Source of the DNA: Leucobacter triazinivorans
Lineage (GTDB): Bacteria > Actinomycetota > Actinomycetes > Actinomycetales > Microbacteriaceae
Direction of reading: 5' to 3'
DNA length: 64,000 bases
Assembly (NCBI RefSeq): GCF_004208635.1
Contig: NZ_CP035806.1
Location: forward strand, 1,488,001 to 1,552,000
Shown here: positions 56,393 through 64,000 of the stretch, in pieces
Position numbering within the stretch: the first letter of the stretch is position 1
How the letters are laid out: every line of letters begins with the position of its first letter
Position numbers and translations under genes: made by a program
The notes under the pieces: model-generated
Database searches by the model: none
What the model saw: only the letters and a program-made list of their open reading frames with translations
Told to the model about the DNA's origin: nothing

Positions 56393-58128
56393 CACGCCAC
56401 CTCCGCCTCTTCGAGCTGCGAGCGCACGATCTCGCGGTACACCTCGTTCGTCTCGAGCAATTGCTCGTGGGTGCCGCGCCCCACGAGCTCTCCCGCCTCG
56501 ATCACGAGGATCTGATCCGCCTCGGTGATCGTGGAGACCCGCTGCGCGACGATGATGGTCGTCGCGCCCCTGGTGGCATCGGGAAGCGCGGCCCGGAGCT
56601 TCGCGTCGGTCGCCACGTCGAGCGCTGAGAACGAGTCGTCGAAAAGGTAGACCCGAGGCCTCGCGACGAGCGCCCGGGCGATCGACAGGCGTTGGCGCTG
56701 GCCGCCGGAAACGCTGGTGCCGCCCTGGGAGACCGGTTCGTCGAGCCCGTGCTCCTTCTCACGCACGAAGTCGTCGCCCTGAGCCACTCGCAGCGCCTCC
56801 CAGAGATCGTCGTCGCTCGCGTCGCTGCGCCCGAACCGGAGGTTCGACCCGATGGTGCCCGAGAACAGATAGGGCCGCTGCGGCACGAGACTCGCGGTCG
56901 CGGCCAACTGCGCCCGGGTGAGCGCGGACACGGGAACGCCGTCGACGGTGATCGATCCCTCCTGAGGGTCGTAGAGGCGCAGCATGAGGTTCAACAGGAC
57001 CGACTTGCCAGACCCCGTCGACCCGATGATGGCCGTGGTCTTTCCGGGTTCTGCGACGAAGCTCACGTCCGTGATGACCGGCTTCTCGGCCCCAGGGAAC
57101 CCGAAGGTCACTCCGGAGAACTCGACCCGCCCCGCGTCCGGCGTCGGCGCCGTCTCCGCGTCGGGGAAGGCGAGCGTGGACTCCGTGTCGAGCAGCTCCC
57201 GGATCCGCTCCGCGCAGACGACCGCGCGAGGGATCATCATCGTCATGAAGACGCCCATCATCACCGCGATGAGGATCTGCAGCAGGTACTGGAGGAACGC
57301 GGTGAGCGAGCCCACCTCGACGAGCCCCTGGTCCACACGGTGCCCGCCGAACCAGAGCACCGCCGCAGTGGCGACGTGCAGCACCATCATGATGACCGGG
57401 AACATCAGCACGAAGATGTTGCCCACTCGCACCGACACATCGGTGATGTTGCGGTTGGCCACCCGGTAGCGCTCGACCTCGAAGTCCTCCCGCACGAAGG
57501 CGCGCACGACTCGGATCCCCATGATCTGCTCGCGGAGCACGCTGTTGATCGAGTCCACTCGCTCCTGCATCTGGCGGAACAGCGGCAGCAGCAACCAGAC
57601 CAGGAAGCTGACGATCACCGCGAGCACGGCGACCGAGAGCCAGACCAGCCAGGACATGCCCGCGTCTTCCCGCAGTGCCATGATGATGCCGCCGATCGCC
57701 ATGATCGGCGCCGAGACCATGAAGTTGAGGGTCATGAGCACGAGCATCTGGATCTGCTGCACATCGTTGGTGCCGCGCGTGATCAGGGTGCCCGCGCCGA
57801 ACTTCGTCGCCTCGAGCGTGCTGAGCGAATCGACCTTCCGGTAGACCTCGCGGCGGAGGTCGCGACCCACGCCCATCGACGTGCGTGCGCCGAAGTAGAC
57901 TGCCGCGACGGCCGTGACCAGTTGGCCGAGCGACACGATCAGCATGAAGCCGCCCGTGCGCCAGATGAAGTCGGTGTCGCCCCGCGCGATGCCGCGATCG
58001 ATGATCTGCGCGTTGAGGCTGGGCAGCCAGAGCGCTGCGATGGTCGAGAGCAGCTGCAGCACGAGAACCGCCACGATGAAGGGCCAGTACTTCTTGGCGT
58101 GACGGAGCGCGAGTGAGATGAGGGCCAC
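56392..58128 (-). CDS. ABC exporter subunit with degenerate ATPase site
   Basis: This 578-residue half-transporter has six helices from ALRHAKKYWPFIVAVLV and a C-terminal ATPase domain (Walker A GSTGSGKSV, signature VSGGQRQRLSIARA). In Walker B the catalytic Glu is Asp (VYLFDDSFSALD), the known mark of the degenerate site in heterodimeric exporters such as TM287/288. GTG 58128 is chosen: AAAGGA lies five bases before it and it aligns with the family start; two ATGs further up (58152, 58173) are alternatives. It is co-translated with the 54326 gene. Confidence 0.92.
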   Translation of the reverse strand: MALISLALRHAKKYWPFIVAVLVLQLLSTIAALWLPSLNAQIIDRGIARGDTDFIWRTGGFMLIVSLGQLVTAVAAVYFGARTSMGVGRDLRREVYRKVDSLSTLEATKFGAGTLITRGTNDVQQIQMLVLMTLNFMVSAPIMAIGGIIMALREDAGMSWLVWLSVAVLAVIVSFLVWLLLPLFRQMQERVDSINSVLREQIMGIRVVRAFVREDFEVERYRVANRNITDVSVRVGNIFVLMFPVIMMVLHVATAAVLWFGGHRVDQGLVEVGSLTAFLQYLLQILIAVMMGVFMTMMIPRAVVCAERIRELLDTESTLAFPDAETAPTPDAGRVEFSGVTFGFPGAEKPVITDVSFVAEPGKTTAIIGSTGSGKSVLLNLMLRLYDPQEGSITVDGVPVSALTRAQLAATASLVPQRPYLFSGTIGSNLRFGRSDASDDDLWEALRVAQGDDFVREKEHGLDEPVSQGGTSVSGGQRQRLSIARALVARPRVYLFDDSFSALDVATDAKLRAALPDATRGATTIIVAQRVSTITEADQILVIEAGELVGRGTHEQLLETNEVYREIVRSQLEEAEVA

Positions 58129-58246
58129 GAGGATCCTTTCGTCCTGTGCCATCCTGGCCCGGACCTCGGACATTCACGAACGATGCGACGCGGAGCGGGG
58201 AGTCGCGGCGGTGGAGATGAGCGACCGGATCAGAAGCGGCCGAGTC

Positions 58247-58252
58247 ACGATA
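58247..58252 (-). promoter_or_regulatory. Possible extended -10 of the ABC exporter operon
   Basis: TGCTATCGT on the minus strand is an extended -10 (TATCGT), about 120 bp before the GTG start. No clear -35. The 58129-58391 stretch shows nothing else. Confidence 0.3.
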
Positions 58253-58391
58253 GCAGAGTTGCCGCTCGATCGCCAGTCCCGATCCGTGGACGCTCGGACG
58301 GCTCACGGCCCCAGGGCTGACGCCCCACCGGCACAGGAGTGCGGGGCCGGCAGCCGACGTGCGCGGCACGGAGCATAAGCGGGAACAGCAC

Positions 58392-58425
58392 AGAGGCGGG
58401 ATCACCCGAAGGTGATCCCGCCTCT
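58392..58425 (-). terminator. Terminator after rplL
   Basis: There is a 15-bp stem (58392-58406 with 58411-58425) around a CGAA (TTCG on the minus strand) tetraloop, 14 bp after the rplL stop. The T-rich tail is weak. Confidence 0.75.
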
Positions 58426-58438
58426 TCAGCGAAAGGAC

Positions 58439-58822
58439 TCAGACGAGCTTGACGCCCGCGCCGGCCTCCTCGAGCTTGGCCTTGGCCTCCTCGGCGGCCT
58501 CCTTCTTCGCGCCCTCGAGCACGTTCTTGGGAGCCTCCTCGACGAGGGCCTTCGCCTCGCCCAGGCCCAGGCCGGTCAGCTCGCGCACGACCTTGATGAC
58601 CTGGATCTTCTTGTCGCCGGCCGACTCGAGGACGACGTCGAACTCGTCCTTCTCCTCGACGGCCTCAGCGGCGCCACCGGCTGCCGGAGCAGCGGCGACG
58701 GCCACGGGGGCGGCGGCCGAGACGTCGAAGGTCTCCTCGAAGGCCTTCACGAACTCGGAGAGCTCGATGAGGGTGAGCTCCTTGAACTGCTCGAGCAGCT
58801 CCTCGGTCGAAAGCTTAGCCAT
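58439..58822 (-). CDS. rplL: 50S ribosomal protein L7/L12
   Basis: L7/L12 forms the stalk that recruits translation factors. The 127 residues show the N-terminal dimerisation domain ([20 protein letters not shown]), the Ala/Pro-rich hinge and the C-terminal domain ([20 protein letters not shown] onward, ending [13 protein letters not shown]). It follows rplJ with an 80-bp gap and is normally made at higher levels; a terminator hairpin closes the unit. Confidence 0.98.
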   Translation of the reverse strand: MAKLSTEELLEQFKELTLIELSEFVKAFEETFDVSAAAPVAVAAAPAAGGAAEAVEEKDEFDVVLESAGDKKIQVIKVVRELTGLGLGEAKALVEEAPKNVLEGAKKEAAEEAKAKLEEAGAGVKLV

Positions 58823-58902
58823 TGTGTTTCTCCTTGATGTCTGCCCTCACGCGGCGCGTGACAGGCGGGTCTTGTTGGTACGGGACCGGCGCGAGCCGAT
58901 CC

Positions 58903-59412
58903 TTACGCGTCCTGCTTCTCCTGCAGCGCGCCGAAGCCGCGTGCGGCCTTGGCGGGCAGTGCGTTGAACAGCTGCGCAGCGCCGACCAGAGCGGCCTGCA
59001 TGGCGCCTGCGGCCTTGGCCAGCAGCACCTCGCGGCTCTCCAGATCGGCAAGCTTGCCTACCTCAGCAGCGGTCAGGGCGTTGCCATCGAAGTAGCCCGC
59101 CTTCACCACCAGCAGAGGGTGTGCCTTAGCGAAGTCACGCAGAGCCTTTGCGACCGCGACGGTGTCACCGTGCACGAAGGCGAGCGCCGAAGGGCCGGCG
59201 AGCTCGTCATCGAAAGCGGTGATCCCGGCGTTGTTGGCCGCAATCTTGGTCAGCGTGTTCTTCGCCACAGCGTACGTCGCGTGCTCTCGGATGCTGTTGC
59301 GGAGATCCCGCAGCTGGGCAACCGTGAGACCGCGGTACTCAGTCAGCAGAACGGCGTCCGACTCTTCAAACTTGCGCTGAAGATCGGCGACCGTAGCGTC
59401 CTTCGTAGCCAT
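58903..59412 (-). CDS. rplJ: 50S ribosomal protein L10
   Basis: L10 anchors L7/L12 dimers to the stalk base. The 169 residues start MATKDATVADLQRKFEESDA and include TEYRGLTVAQLRDLRNSIRE and the C-terminal helix binding L7/L12 (AAQLFNALPAKAARGFGALQEK). ATG 59412 has AGGGAG just upstream. A 235-nt leader with a terminator hairpin precedes it, consistent with autoregulation by the L10-L12 complex. Confidence 0.97.
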   Translation of the reverse strand: MATKDATVADLQRKFEESDAVLLTEYRGLTVAQLRDLRNSIREHATYAVAKNTLTKIAANNAGITAFDDELAGPSALAFVHGDTVAVAKALRDFAKAHPLLVVKAGYFDGNALTAAEVGKLADLESREVLLAKAAGAMQAALVGAAQLFNALPAKAARGFGALQEKQDA

Positions 59413-59647
59413 GGCGCTCCCTAGCTTGTCGTACCCGCGCGGCGGTTGCCGCTCGGGGGCCGCGCCGCTCGGAGTGTCCCCGCGCTGAGACGTGCTCAGA
59501 AACGAGAAAAGCTCCGGCGCGCACGCACGGAGCTTCGATGAGTTCGGGATCAGGACCCGCTCCTCAAGGAGTTCTGCACCTGCGCTGGTCCCTGCGAGTG
59601 CAGGCGTTCCGGGATCCTTGCGAATCCGTACCGGCGGTCTTTGGCCA
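59413..59647 (-). promoter_or_regulatory. rplJ leader (L10-type autoregulatory leader)
   Basis: This is the transcribed region between the predicted start (about 59647) and rplJ. It contains several complementary segments and the terminator hairpin at 59509-59535. L10 leaders bind the L10-L12 complex; the position and structure fit, but I cannot match the consensus base by base. Confidence 0.6.
59509..59535 (-). terminator. Attenuator-like terminator in the rplJ leader
   Basis: On the minus strand AAGCTCCG (59535-59528) pairs with CGGAGCTT (59516-59509), and TTCTCGTTTCT continues downstream. It is the most typical intrinsic terminator in the window, lies about 100 bp before rplJ, and so must be conditional. 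Confidence 0.7.
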
Positions 59648-59653
59648 AAGAGA

Positions 59654-59682
59654 ACTCTATCACACTTTCTCGGGGCACCGAA
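59654..59682 (-). promoter_or_regulatory. rplJ promoter
   Basis: TTCGGT (-35, 59682-59677) and TAGAGT (-10, 59659-59654) are separated by 17 nt, giving a start near 59647. Confidence 0.5.
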
Positions 59683-59743
59683 TCTCCTCGGCGGGTGAGG
59701 GTCGGATCGGTACGCCTCGCTCAATCAGCGGAGGGCCGCGAGG

Positions 59744-60466
59744 TCAGCTCACGGGCTTGAGCATGTAGCCCGCGCCGCGGACCGTGTGGAGCATGGGCTC
59801 GCGGCCCGAGTCGATCTTCTTGCGCAGGTACGAGATGTACAGCTCGACGACGGTGGACTTGCCGCTGAAGTCGTATGCCCACACACGGTCGAGGATCTGG
59901 GCCTTCGACAGCACTCGATTCGGATTGCGCATGAGGTATCGGAGCAGCTCGAACTCGGTGTTGGTGACCGTGATCGGCTCCCCGCCCCGCTCCACGTCGT
60001 AACTGTCTTCGTTGAGCGTGAGGTCGCCCACCCGCAGCACCGGATCCGGCTGCTGCGCGAGCGTCAGCTGCGAGCGGCGCACGAGCCCGCGCAACCGGGC
60101 GATCAGCTCCTCGAGGCTGAATGGCTTGACGACGTAATCGTCGCCGCCGGCGGTGAGGCCGTTGACGCGATCCTCGACGGAGTCGAGAGCGGTGAGGAAC
60201 AGCACGGGGAACATCTCCCCCGCGCTGCGGAGGCGCGCCAGCAGCTGCATCCCGTCGAAATCGGGCAGCATGATGTCGAGCACCGCCACGTCCGGCTCGA
60301 ACGACTTGATCTTGTCGAGCGCCTCCTGGCCGGTGGACGCGGTGTCGACATCCCACCCCTCGTAGCGCAGCGCCATCGCCACCAGTTGCGTGATCGACTC
60401 CTCGTCGTCGACCACCAGAGCGCGGATCTTGCCGCCGTCTGCTCGCTTCAGTGCCTGCGAATCCAT
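59744..60466 (-). CDS. OmpR/PhoP-family response regulator (orphan)
   Basis: This 240-residue DNA-binding response regulator has a receiver domain with Asp20, Asp21, phospho-acceptor Asp64 (VAVLDIMLPDFDG), Thr92 and Lys114 (VVKPFSLEEL). The winged-helix effector domain begins around residue 140 (LTLNEDSYDVERGGEPITVT, then RGAGYMLKPVS). The closest pattern is actinobacterial PhoP-type regulators. No histidine kinase gene is adjacent, so its partner is elsewhere. ATG 60466 is followed by a 10-residue leader. Confidence 0.9.
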   Translation of the reverse strand: MDSQALKRADGGKIRALVVDDEESITQLVAMALRYEGWDVDTASTGQEALDKIKSFEPDVAVLDIMLPDFDGMQLLARLRSAGEMFPVLFLTALDSVEDRVNGLTAGGDDYVVKPFSLEELIARLRGLVRRSQLTLAQQPDPVLRVGDLTLNEDSYDVERGGEPITVTNTEFELLRYLMRNPNRVLSKAQILDRVWAYDFSGKSTVVELYISYLRKKIDSGREPMLHTVRGAGYMLKPVS

Positions 60467-60941
60467 GTTGCCGGATGCTCCTTCTCCGGGCCGGACCGCG
60501 CACGAGACGCCCCGCGCGCCGGCCTCCCCATAGCCCCTTGAGTCCTCATGCTCCGCCGTATCGTTCCCGCGAGGGTCACTAGGCGGATCTCTCGTCGCCG
60601 AGCCTATCGCCTCGCGTTCGCAGGCCCCACCGCAGTTTTCGCCGATCCCGTGCCACCGCGCCCGAACCAATCCGGAGCACTCACACACTATCCATGGGAG
60701 ATCCGCGCGACTCCGCGGCTCACGCATCCGCAGCCGCTCGGATCGATCCGGGAATCACTTCGCGAACTCCCAGGAAACTCACTGCCGAGGATCCGCGGCG
60801 GAGGCGTGTCGGCGACCGAGATCGCGCTCGTTTCGTCGCCCCTGCAGGACTTTTCCATCACCTGTCGCCCGAATCCGCCTGCTCGCCCAGCGGCGCGACG
60901 CGCCGCTGTCGACCGCGTGCGCAGAAGCATGGGAGACTGAG
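60467..60941. other. 475-bp gap between divergent regulator and nuclease genes
   Basis: No gene is supported. Open frames on both strands here have no conserved pattern or start signals. The AT-richer part near 60620-60710 is the likely place for the promoter of the response regulator and possibly of the nuclease gene, but no -10/-35 pair is convincing. Nothing else recognised. Confidence 0.5.
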
Positions 60942-61532
60942 GTGGTGTCCGATCCGATGCCGAGCTACCTGAGTCGAGTCGTGACCGACGGCACCGATCG
61001 CATGGCCTGGATGCGCGCACGCGCACGCGGGATCACCGCCACCGACGTGGCCAAGCTCTCGACGCAGCGCTCGATCGAATCCGCGGCCCACGAGAAGCTG
61101 CACGGCAGCCGTTTCACGGGAAACGCCTACACGACGCACGGCAAAGCGCGCGAACCGGAGATCGCATCGTGGGTGTTGCGCGAGCACGGGATCGCCCCCA
61201 GCCAGGCGCTGTTCCACGCCGAGCGCGACCTGCGGCACCTGGCCACGCCCGACGGCCTCGCGCAGCGCGACACCGGAACGATCGAGCTCGCCGAGATCAA
61301 GACCACGAACAAGGAGTGGCGCTCGATCCCGCGCAACTACCTGCGCCAGGTCTGGTGGCAGCAGTACGTGCTCGGCGCCGAGCGCACGCTCATGGTGTGG
61401 GAGCGGCACGAAGACTTCGTGCCGGTCGGCGACCCGGAATGCCGATGGGTGGACCGCGACGAGAGCGAGATCGAACGCCTCGTGACTCTCGCGAGCCAGC
61501 TCATCGACGTGCTCATCGCCCGCACGAGCTGA
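60942..61532 (+). CDS. YqaJ-like viral-recombinase-type nuclease
   Basis: This 196-residue protein is in the YqaJ / RecB-like exonuclease superfamily. Motifs: GITATDVAKL (I), HGKAREPEIA with Glu71 (G..xEP), TPDGLAQ with Asp104, the ELAEIKTT core with Glu118 and Lys120 (ExK), and YLRQVWWQQ. These residues fit a two-metal nuclease. YqaJ proteins usually sit in prophages beside an annealing protein (RecT); none is here, so this one may be domesticated. GTG 60942 chosen (GGGAG upstream); ATG 60957 possible. Confidence 0.8.
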   Translation: MVSDPMPSYLSRVVTDGTDRMAWMRARARGITATDVAKLSTQRSIESAAHEKLHGSRFTGNAYTTHGKAREPEIASWVLREHGIAPSQALFHAERDLRHLATPDGLAQRDTGTIELAEIKTTNKEWRSIPRNYLRQVWWQQYVLGAERTLMVWERHEDFVPVGDPECRWVDRDESEIERLVTLASQLIDVLIARTS

Positions 61533-61577
61533 CCGCCAAGGCTCGCGGGCCCTGGCGGGTGAGCACACGCCGCAGGG

Positions 61578-62216
61578 TCAGAAGAAGCCGCGCGCGGAAT
61601 CGGGATCCGGATCGGGACCCGCGCCCGCGTCGAGCGACCCTCCAGGAGCGGGTGCTGCACCCGCGACCGACGCCGCGAGACGCTGCTCCAGGCGCGTGGC
61701 GTGCACGTAATTGCGCTCGACGAGCTCGCGGAGCGCGTCTGCGATGCCCTGCACCCCGGGGAGGTCGTCGAGGCGCAAACTCTCGGCGCCGTGGAGCAAC
61801 TCGATATCGCCGGCACCCCGCACCCGCTGCAGCACGCCGCGCCGGGTCTTCACCTCGCGCACCCGCCCGAGCGCGAGCTCCGAACGCTGATGCACGAACA
61901 GTCCGCGGCGAACGATCACACGTCGCGTCGTGATCGTGGTGCGATGCGCGAGCCAGGCGAGCACCGGCAGCACCCCGAGCAGCAGGCCCAGCAGCACGGC
62001 GACCCCCGCGGCGAGCAGGTTCATCCAGGCTTCGGGCAGGTTGCCCACCCAGTACCCGGCCGCGGCCGCCACGGCCGCCAACGCGATCACCGGCGGTGCG
62101 AGTCTCCACCCGTGGCGCCGGAATCGGAGCACCACGGCTTCGGGCTGCGTGTAGCCGGCAGGAGCGGGGCCGAGAATCGATTCGACCTCGGCCGTGACCG
62201 AGCGCGGGGTGGACAT
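61578..62216 (-). CDS. PH-domain (bPH2/YdbS-like) membrane protein
   Basis: This is a 212-residue protein with two membrane helices (WRLAPPVIALAAVAAAAGYW and LLAAGVAVLLGLLLGVLPVL, residues about 37-95). A bacterial PH domain follows (TTITTRRVIVRRGLFVHQRS, REVKTRRGVLQRVRGAGDIE). The C-terminus is Ala/Gly/Asp-rich. Related proteins are common and of unknown role. It starts five bases after the flotillin stop, so it is in the same transcript. Confidence 0.8.
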   Translation of the reverse strand: MSTPRSVTAEVESILGPAPAGYTQPEAVVLRFRRHGWRLAPPVIALAAVAAAAGYWVGNLPEAWMNLLAAGVAVLLGLLLGVLPVLAWLAHRTTITTRRVIVRRGLFVHQRSELALGRVREVKTRRGVLQRVRGAGDIELLHGAESLRLDDLPGVQGIADALRELVERNYVHATRLEQRLAASVAGAAPAPGGSLDAGAGPDPDPDSARGFF

Positions 62217-62220
62217 GCCC

Positions 62221-63912
62221 CTATTCTGCCCGGTCCGCCTGCGACGAATCGCCGGAGGCGCTCAGCCGCTCCGAGGCCGCGGCGCCGGCGCGGCGCGCCG
62301 CGCTCCCCGCGGCCGAGGCGGCCTCCGCGGCGGCCGCGGCCGCGTCGTCCGCTGCGGCCGACGCGGCCGATGCCAGGCCCCGCGCGGTCTCAGACGGCCC
62401 GTCTCCCGATGCGCCGGTCTCGCCGGCGCCGGAATCCTCGGCGCCGATGCCCTCGGCGCCGGTCGCCCGGGCGCTCCGATCGGCATCACGGCCACGGCCC
62501 TCCGCGTTGGCCGCCGCCCGCCCGGCTGCCGCGCCGGTGACCCCGCCGGTCACGGCACCGTTGAGCATTCCGACCAGGTCGACCCCCACCGTGTCCTTGG
62601 CCATCTCGAGCAGCCCCTTGATGTTGCCCATCGCCTCGCCGGCGACCTTCGAGGTGCCGTCGGCCGAGACCACGGTCATGCTGTCGATCGCGCCGATGGC
62701 CTGCGCGTACTCGCCCGCGATCTCGGGCAGCAGATGGATGAGCTCCTGCGCGAGCACGGCCTGCGACTGCGTCTCGAGCGCACGCGCACGGGCGTCGATG
62801 GCGGCCGCCTCCGCGGTGCCCTTGGCCTCGATCGCCGCGGCCTCCGCGCGGCCCTCGGCCTCGAGCGCCTCGGACGCCGCGATACGGGCGGCACGGCTCG
62901 CGAGCCCCTCGCGCTCGACCGCCTTCGCGCGGCCCTCGGCTGCGGAGACGGATGCGGCGGCCTCGGCTCGAGCGAGGGCCTCGACGCGATACGCCTCGGC
63001 CTCGGCGACGGCGCGCACGTCGGCGTTGAGCTGCTCGGTCTTGAGCGAGACCTCCTTCTGAGCGGTGATCTGCTGCTGCTCGACGATGGCCTGCTGCTGG
63101 ATCGCCTGCTCGAGCGGCTCGGCCGCTGACGCCTGCGCGGTCGCCTTGTCGGTCTCGACCTGCACGGCGGCCTGGCGGAGCTTGAGCTCGCGGTTGCGGT
63201 CGACCAGCACCTGCTCGGCAGCGATCTTGGCCTCCTGCGACGCCTGATACGCGTTGGTCTCGGCGATATCTGCGGCCTGGCGCACCTTCGCGGCCTCGGG
63301 GCGCCCGATGTTCGCGATGTAGTCGGCGCCGTCGCGGATCTCCTGGATCTGCAGGGTATCGACCACGAGGCCCTGCTTGGTGAGCGCCTCCTCGGCCGCC
63401 TCGAGCACGCTCTGGGCGACGACCGCGCGATCCCGAATGATCTGCAGCACCGTGAGTCCGCCGATGATCGAGCGCAGCGAGCCGGAGAGCACCTCCTGCG
63501 TCGACTCGTCGATCTCGTCCGAGTTCGAGAGGAAGCGCTGCGCCGCGGCCCGGATCATCTCCTGCGTGCCGCCGACCTTCACGACCGCCACAGCCTGGGC
63601 CTGGATGGTGATTCCGTCCGTGGTCTGCGCCTCGGTGGTGATCGAGAGACGGCGCGAGCGGAGCGAGATGGTGAACGACTTCTGCACGAAGGGCAGCACG
63701 AAGACGCCGCCGCCCGTGACCACCTTCTGCCCCGACAGGTCGCGCGAGCGCTTGCCGGTGGCGTCGACCACCTCCTTGCCCTTGCCCCCGGTGACGATGA
63801 TCGCCTCGTCCGGCTTGGCGATGCGATATCGCTTGATGATGACGAGCGCCACGAGCACCAGTGCGATGACCGCGCCGAAGATGCCGACGATCGCCGGGCT
63901 TGCGAGGAACAT
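62221..63912 (-). CDS. Flotillin-like SPFH-domain protein
   Basis: This 563-residue membrane-associated scaffold is the bacterial flotillin type (YuaG/FloT). It has one N-terminal helix (IVGIFGAVIALVLVALVII), an SPFH/Band 7 domain (about 30-200) and a long Ala/Glu/Gln coiled coil (EAYRVEALARAEAAASVSAA and neighbours, about 210-400) with EA repeats. The C-terminus is Ala-rich. Such proteins organise membrane microdomains. GGAG lies five bases before ATG 63912, and an upstream gene ends 11 bases away. Confidence 0.9.
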   Translation of the reverse strand: MFLASPAIVGIFGAVIALVLVALVIIKRYRIAKPDEAIIVTGGKGKEVVDATGKRSRDLSGQKVVTGGGVFVLPFVQKSFTISLRSRRLSITTEAQTTDGITIQAQAVAVVKVGGTQEMIRAAAQRFLSNSDEIDESTQEVLSGSLRSIIGGLTVLQIIRDRAVVAQSVLEAAEEALTKQGLVVDTLQIQEIRDGADYIANIGRPEAAKVRQAADIAETNAYQASQEAKIAAEQVLVDRNRELKLRQAAVQVETDKATAQASAAEPLEQAIQQQAIVEQQQITAQKEVSLKTEQLNADVRAVAEAEAYRVEALARAEAAASVSAAEGRAKAVEREGLASRAARIAASEALEAEGRAEAAAIEAKGTAEAAAIDARARALETQSQAVLAQELIHLLPEIAGEYAQAIGAIDSMTVVSADGTSKVAGEAMGNIKGLLEMAKDTVGVDLVGMLNGAVTGGVTGAAAGRAAANAEGRGRDADRSARATGAEGIGAEDSGAGETGASGDGPSETARGLASAASAAADDAAAAAAEAASAAGSAARRAGAAASERLSASGDSSQADRAE

Positions 63913-63923
63913 TCAGTCTCCGT

Positions 63924-64000
63924 TCATTCGGAATCGGGAGTGGGAGCGGGGTCGGGAGTGGGAGCGGGAGCCGCGGGCGCCGCGGGCTCGACCGGTTCGA
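63924..64000 (-). CDS. C-terminal end of an upstream gene, Pro/Ala/Thr-rich tail
   Basis: Only the last 25 codons are visible: VEPAAPAAPAPTPDPAPTPD, then S-E and a stop at 63924. The frame is open to the window edge and ends 11 bases before the flotillin start, so it is probably in the same operon. Flotillin genes are often preceded by an NfeD-like gene; that is a guess from context, as the tail itself is uninformative. Confidence 0.5.
   Translation of the reverse strand, partial: EPVEPAAPAAPAPTPDPAPTPDSE

Noticed and set aside
60548..60940. 130-codon open frame in the gap before the YqaJ-like gene
   Set aside because: Arg/Pro-rich, no family pattern, no Shine-Dalgarno; an antisense frame there is equally open.

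Overview
The window is one contiguous stretch of a very GC-rich chromosome with short intergenic gaps, many ATGA/GTGA gene overlaps, GTG starts and actinobacterial gene families (PASTA-domain penicillin-binding protein, Tad-like pilus genes with DUF4244, DUF4177/RidA pair, dual-start LysC, PurS/PurQ/PurL). The protein sequences and gene order fit the Microbacteriaceae; a Leucobacter-like organism is my guess, not a proven assignment. Nearly all of it is core chromosome. There is no rRNA, tRNA, CRISPR array, phage structural module or recognisable transposase.

Layout. 1-1.6 kb: end of purC, then purS-purQ (purL follows at 17-19.3 kb). 1.7-10.3 kb: haem biosynthesis, a tightly overlapping minus-strand operon hemE-hemG-hemC-hemD-hemB-hemL facing hemA across a short region with a 25-bp palindrome. 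hemD and hemB share one open frame with no stop between them. 10.6-14.8 kb: four-gene siderophore ABC importer with an iron-box-like promoter. 14.9-23.3 kb: acetyltransferase, Gln/Pro-rich membrane protein, purL, tmk and topA. 23.5-27.3 kb: Tad-like secretion locus whose last gene fuses a TadE-like N-terminus to an M23 peptidase domain. 27.5-41.3 kb: acs, ridA, class A PBP, metallophosphoesterase, asd-lysC, recR and an unusually long dnaX.

41.4-49.1 kb is the one clear accessory segment: two Lrp-type regulators and a seven-gene minus-strand run of polyamine-type ABC transporter (potB, potC, potD, potA), nitrilase-family amidohydrolase, RraA-like protein and DUF849 (BKACE) protein. It is bracketed by two 42-bp direct repeats (one mismatch), and the right-hand copy is the 3' end of ackA. 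This looks like an inserted or exchanged uptake-plus-catabolism module; it is the best candidate here for an undescribed system.

49-54 kb: ackA-pta acetate switch and a CrtI-like FAD oxidoreductase. 54.1-54.2 kb: small SRP RNA on the minus strand. 54.3-58.1 kb: heterodimeric ABC exporter with one degenerate ATPase site. 58.4-59.7 kb: rplJ-rplL with a long leader that contains a terminator hairpin, hence probable attenuation. 59.7-64 kb: orphan PhoP/OmpR-type response regulator, YqaJ-like nuclease, PH-domain membrane protein and flotillin-like SPFH protein.

Functionally, purine, haem, aspartate-family and acetate metabolism, cell-wall synthesis, iron uptake, replication and repair, and translation are all represented. 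Small palindromic or tandem repeats sit in several intergenic gaps. One 51-bp palindromic element occurs twice, both times between convergent genes.
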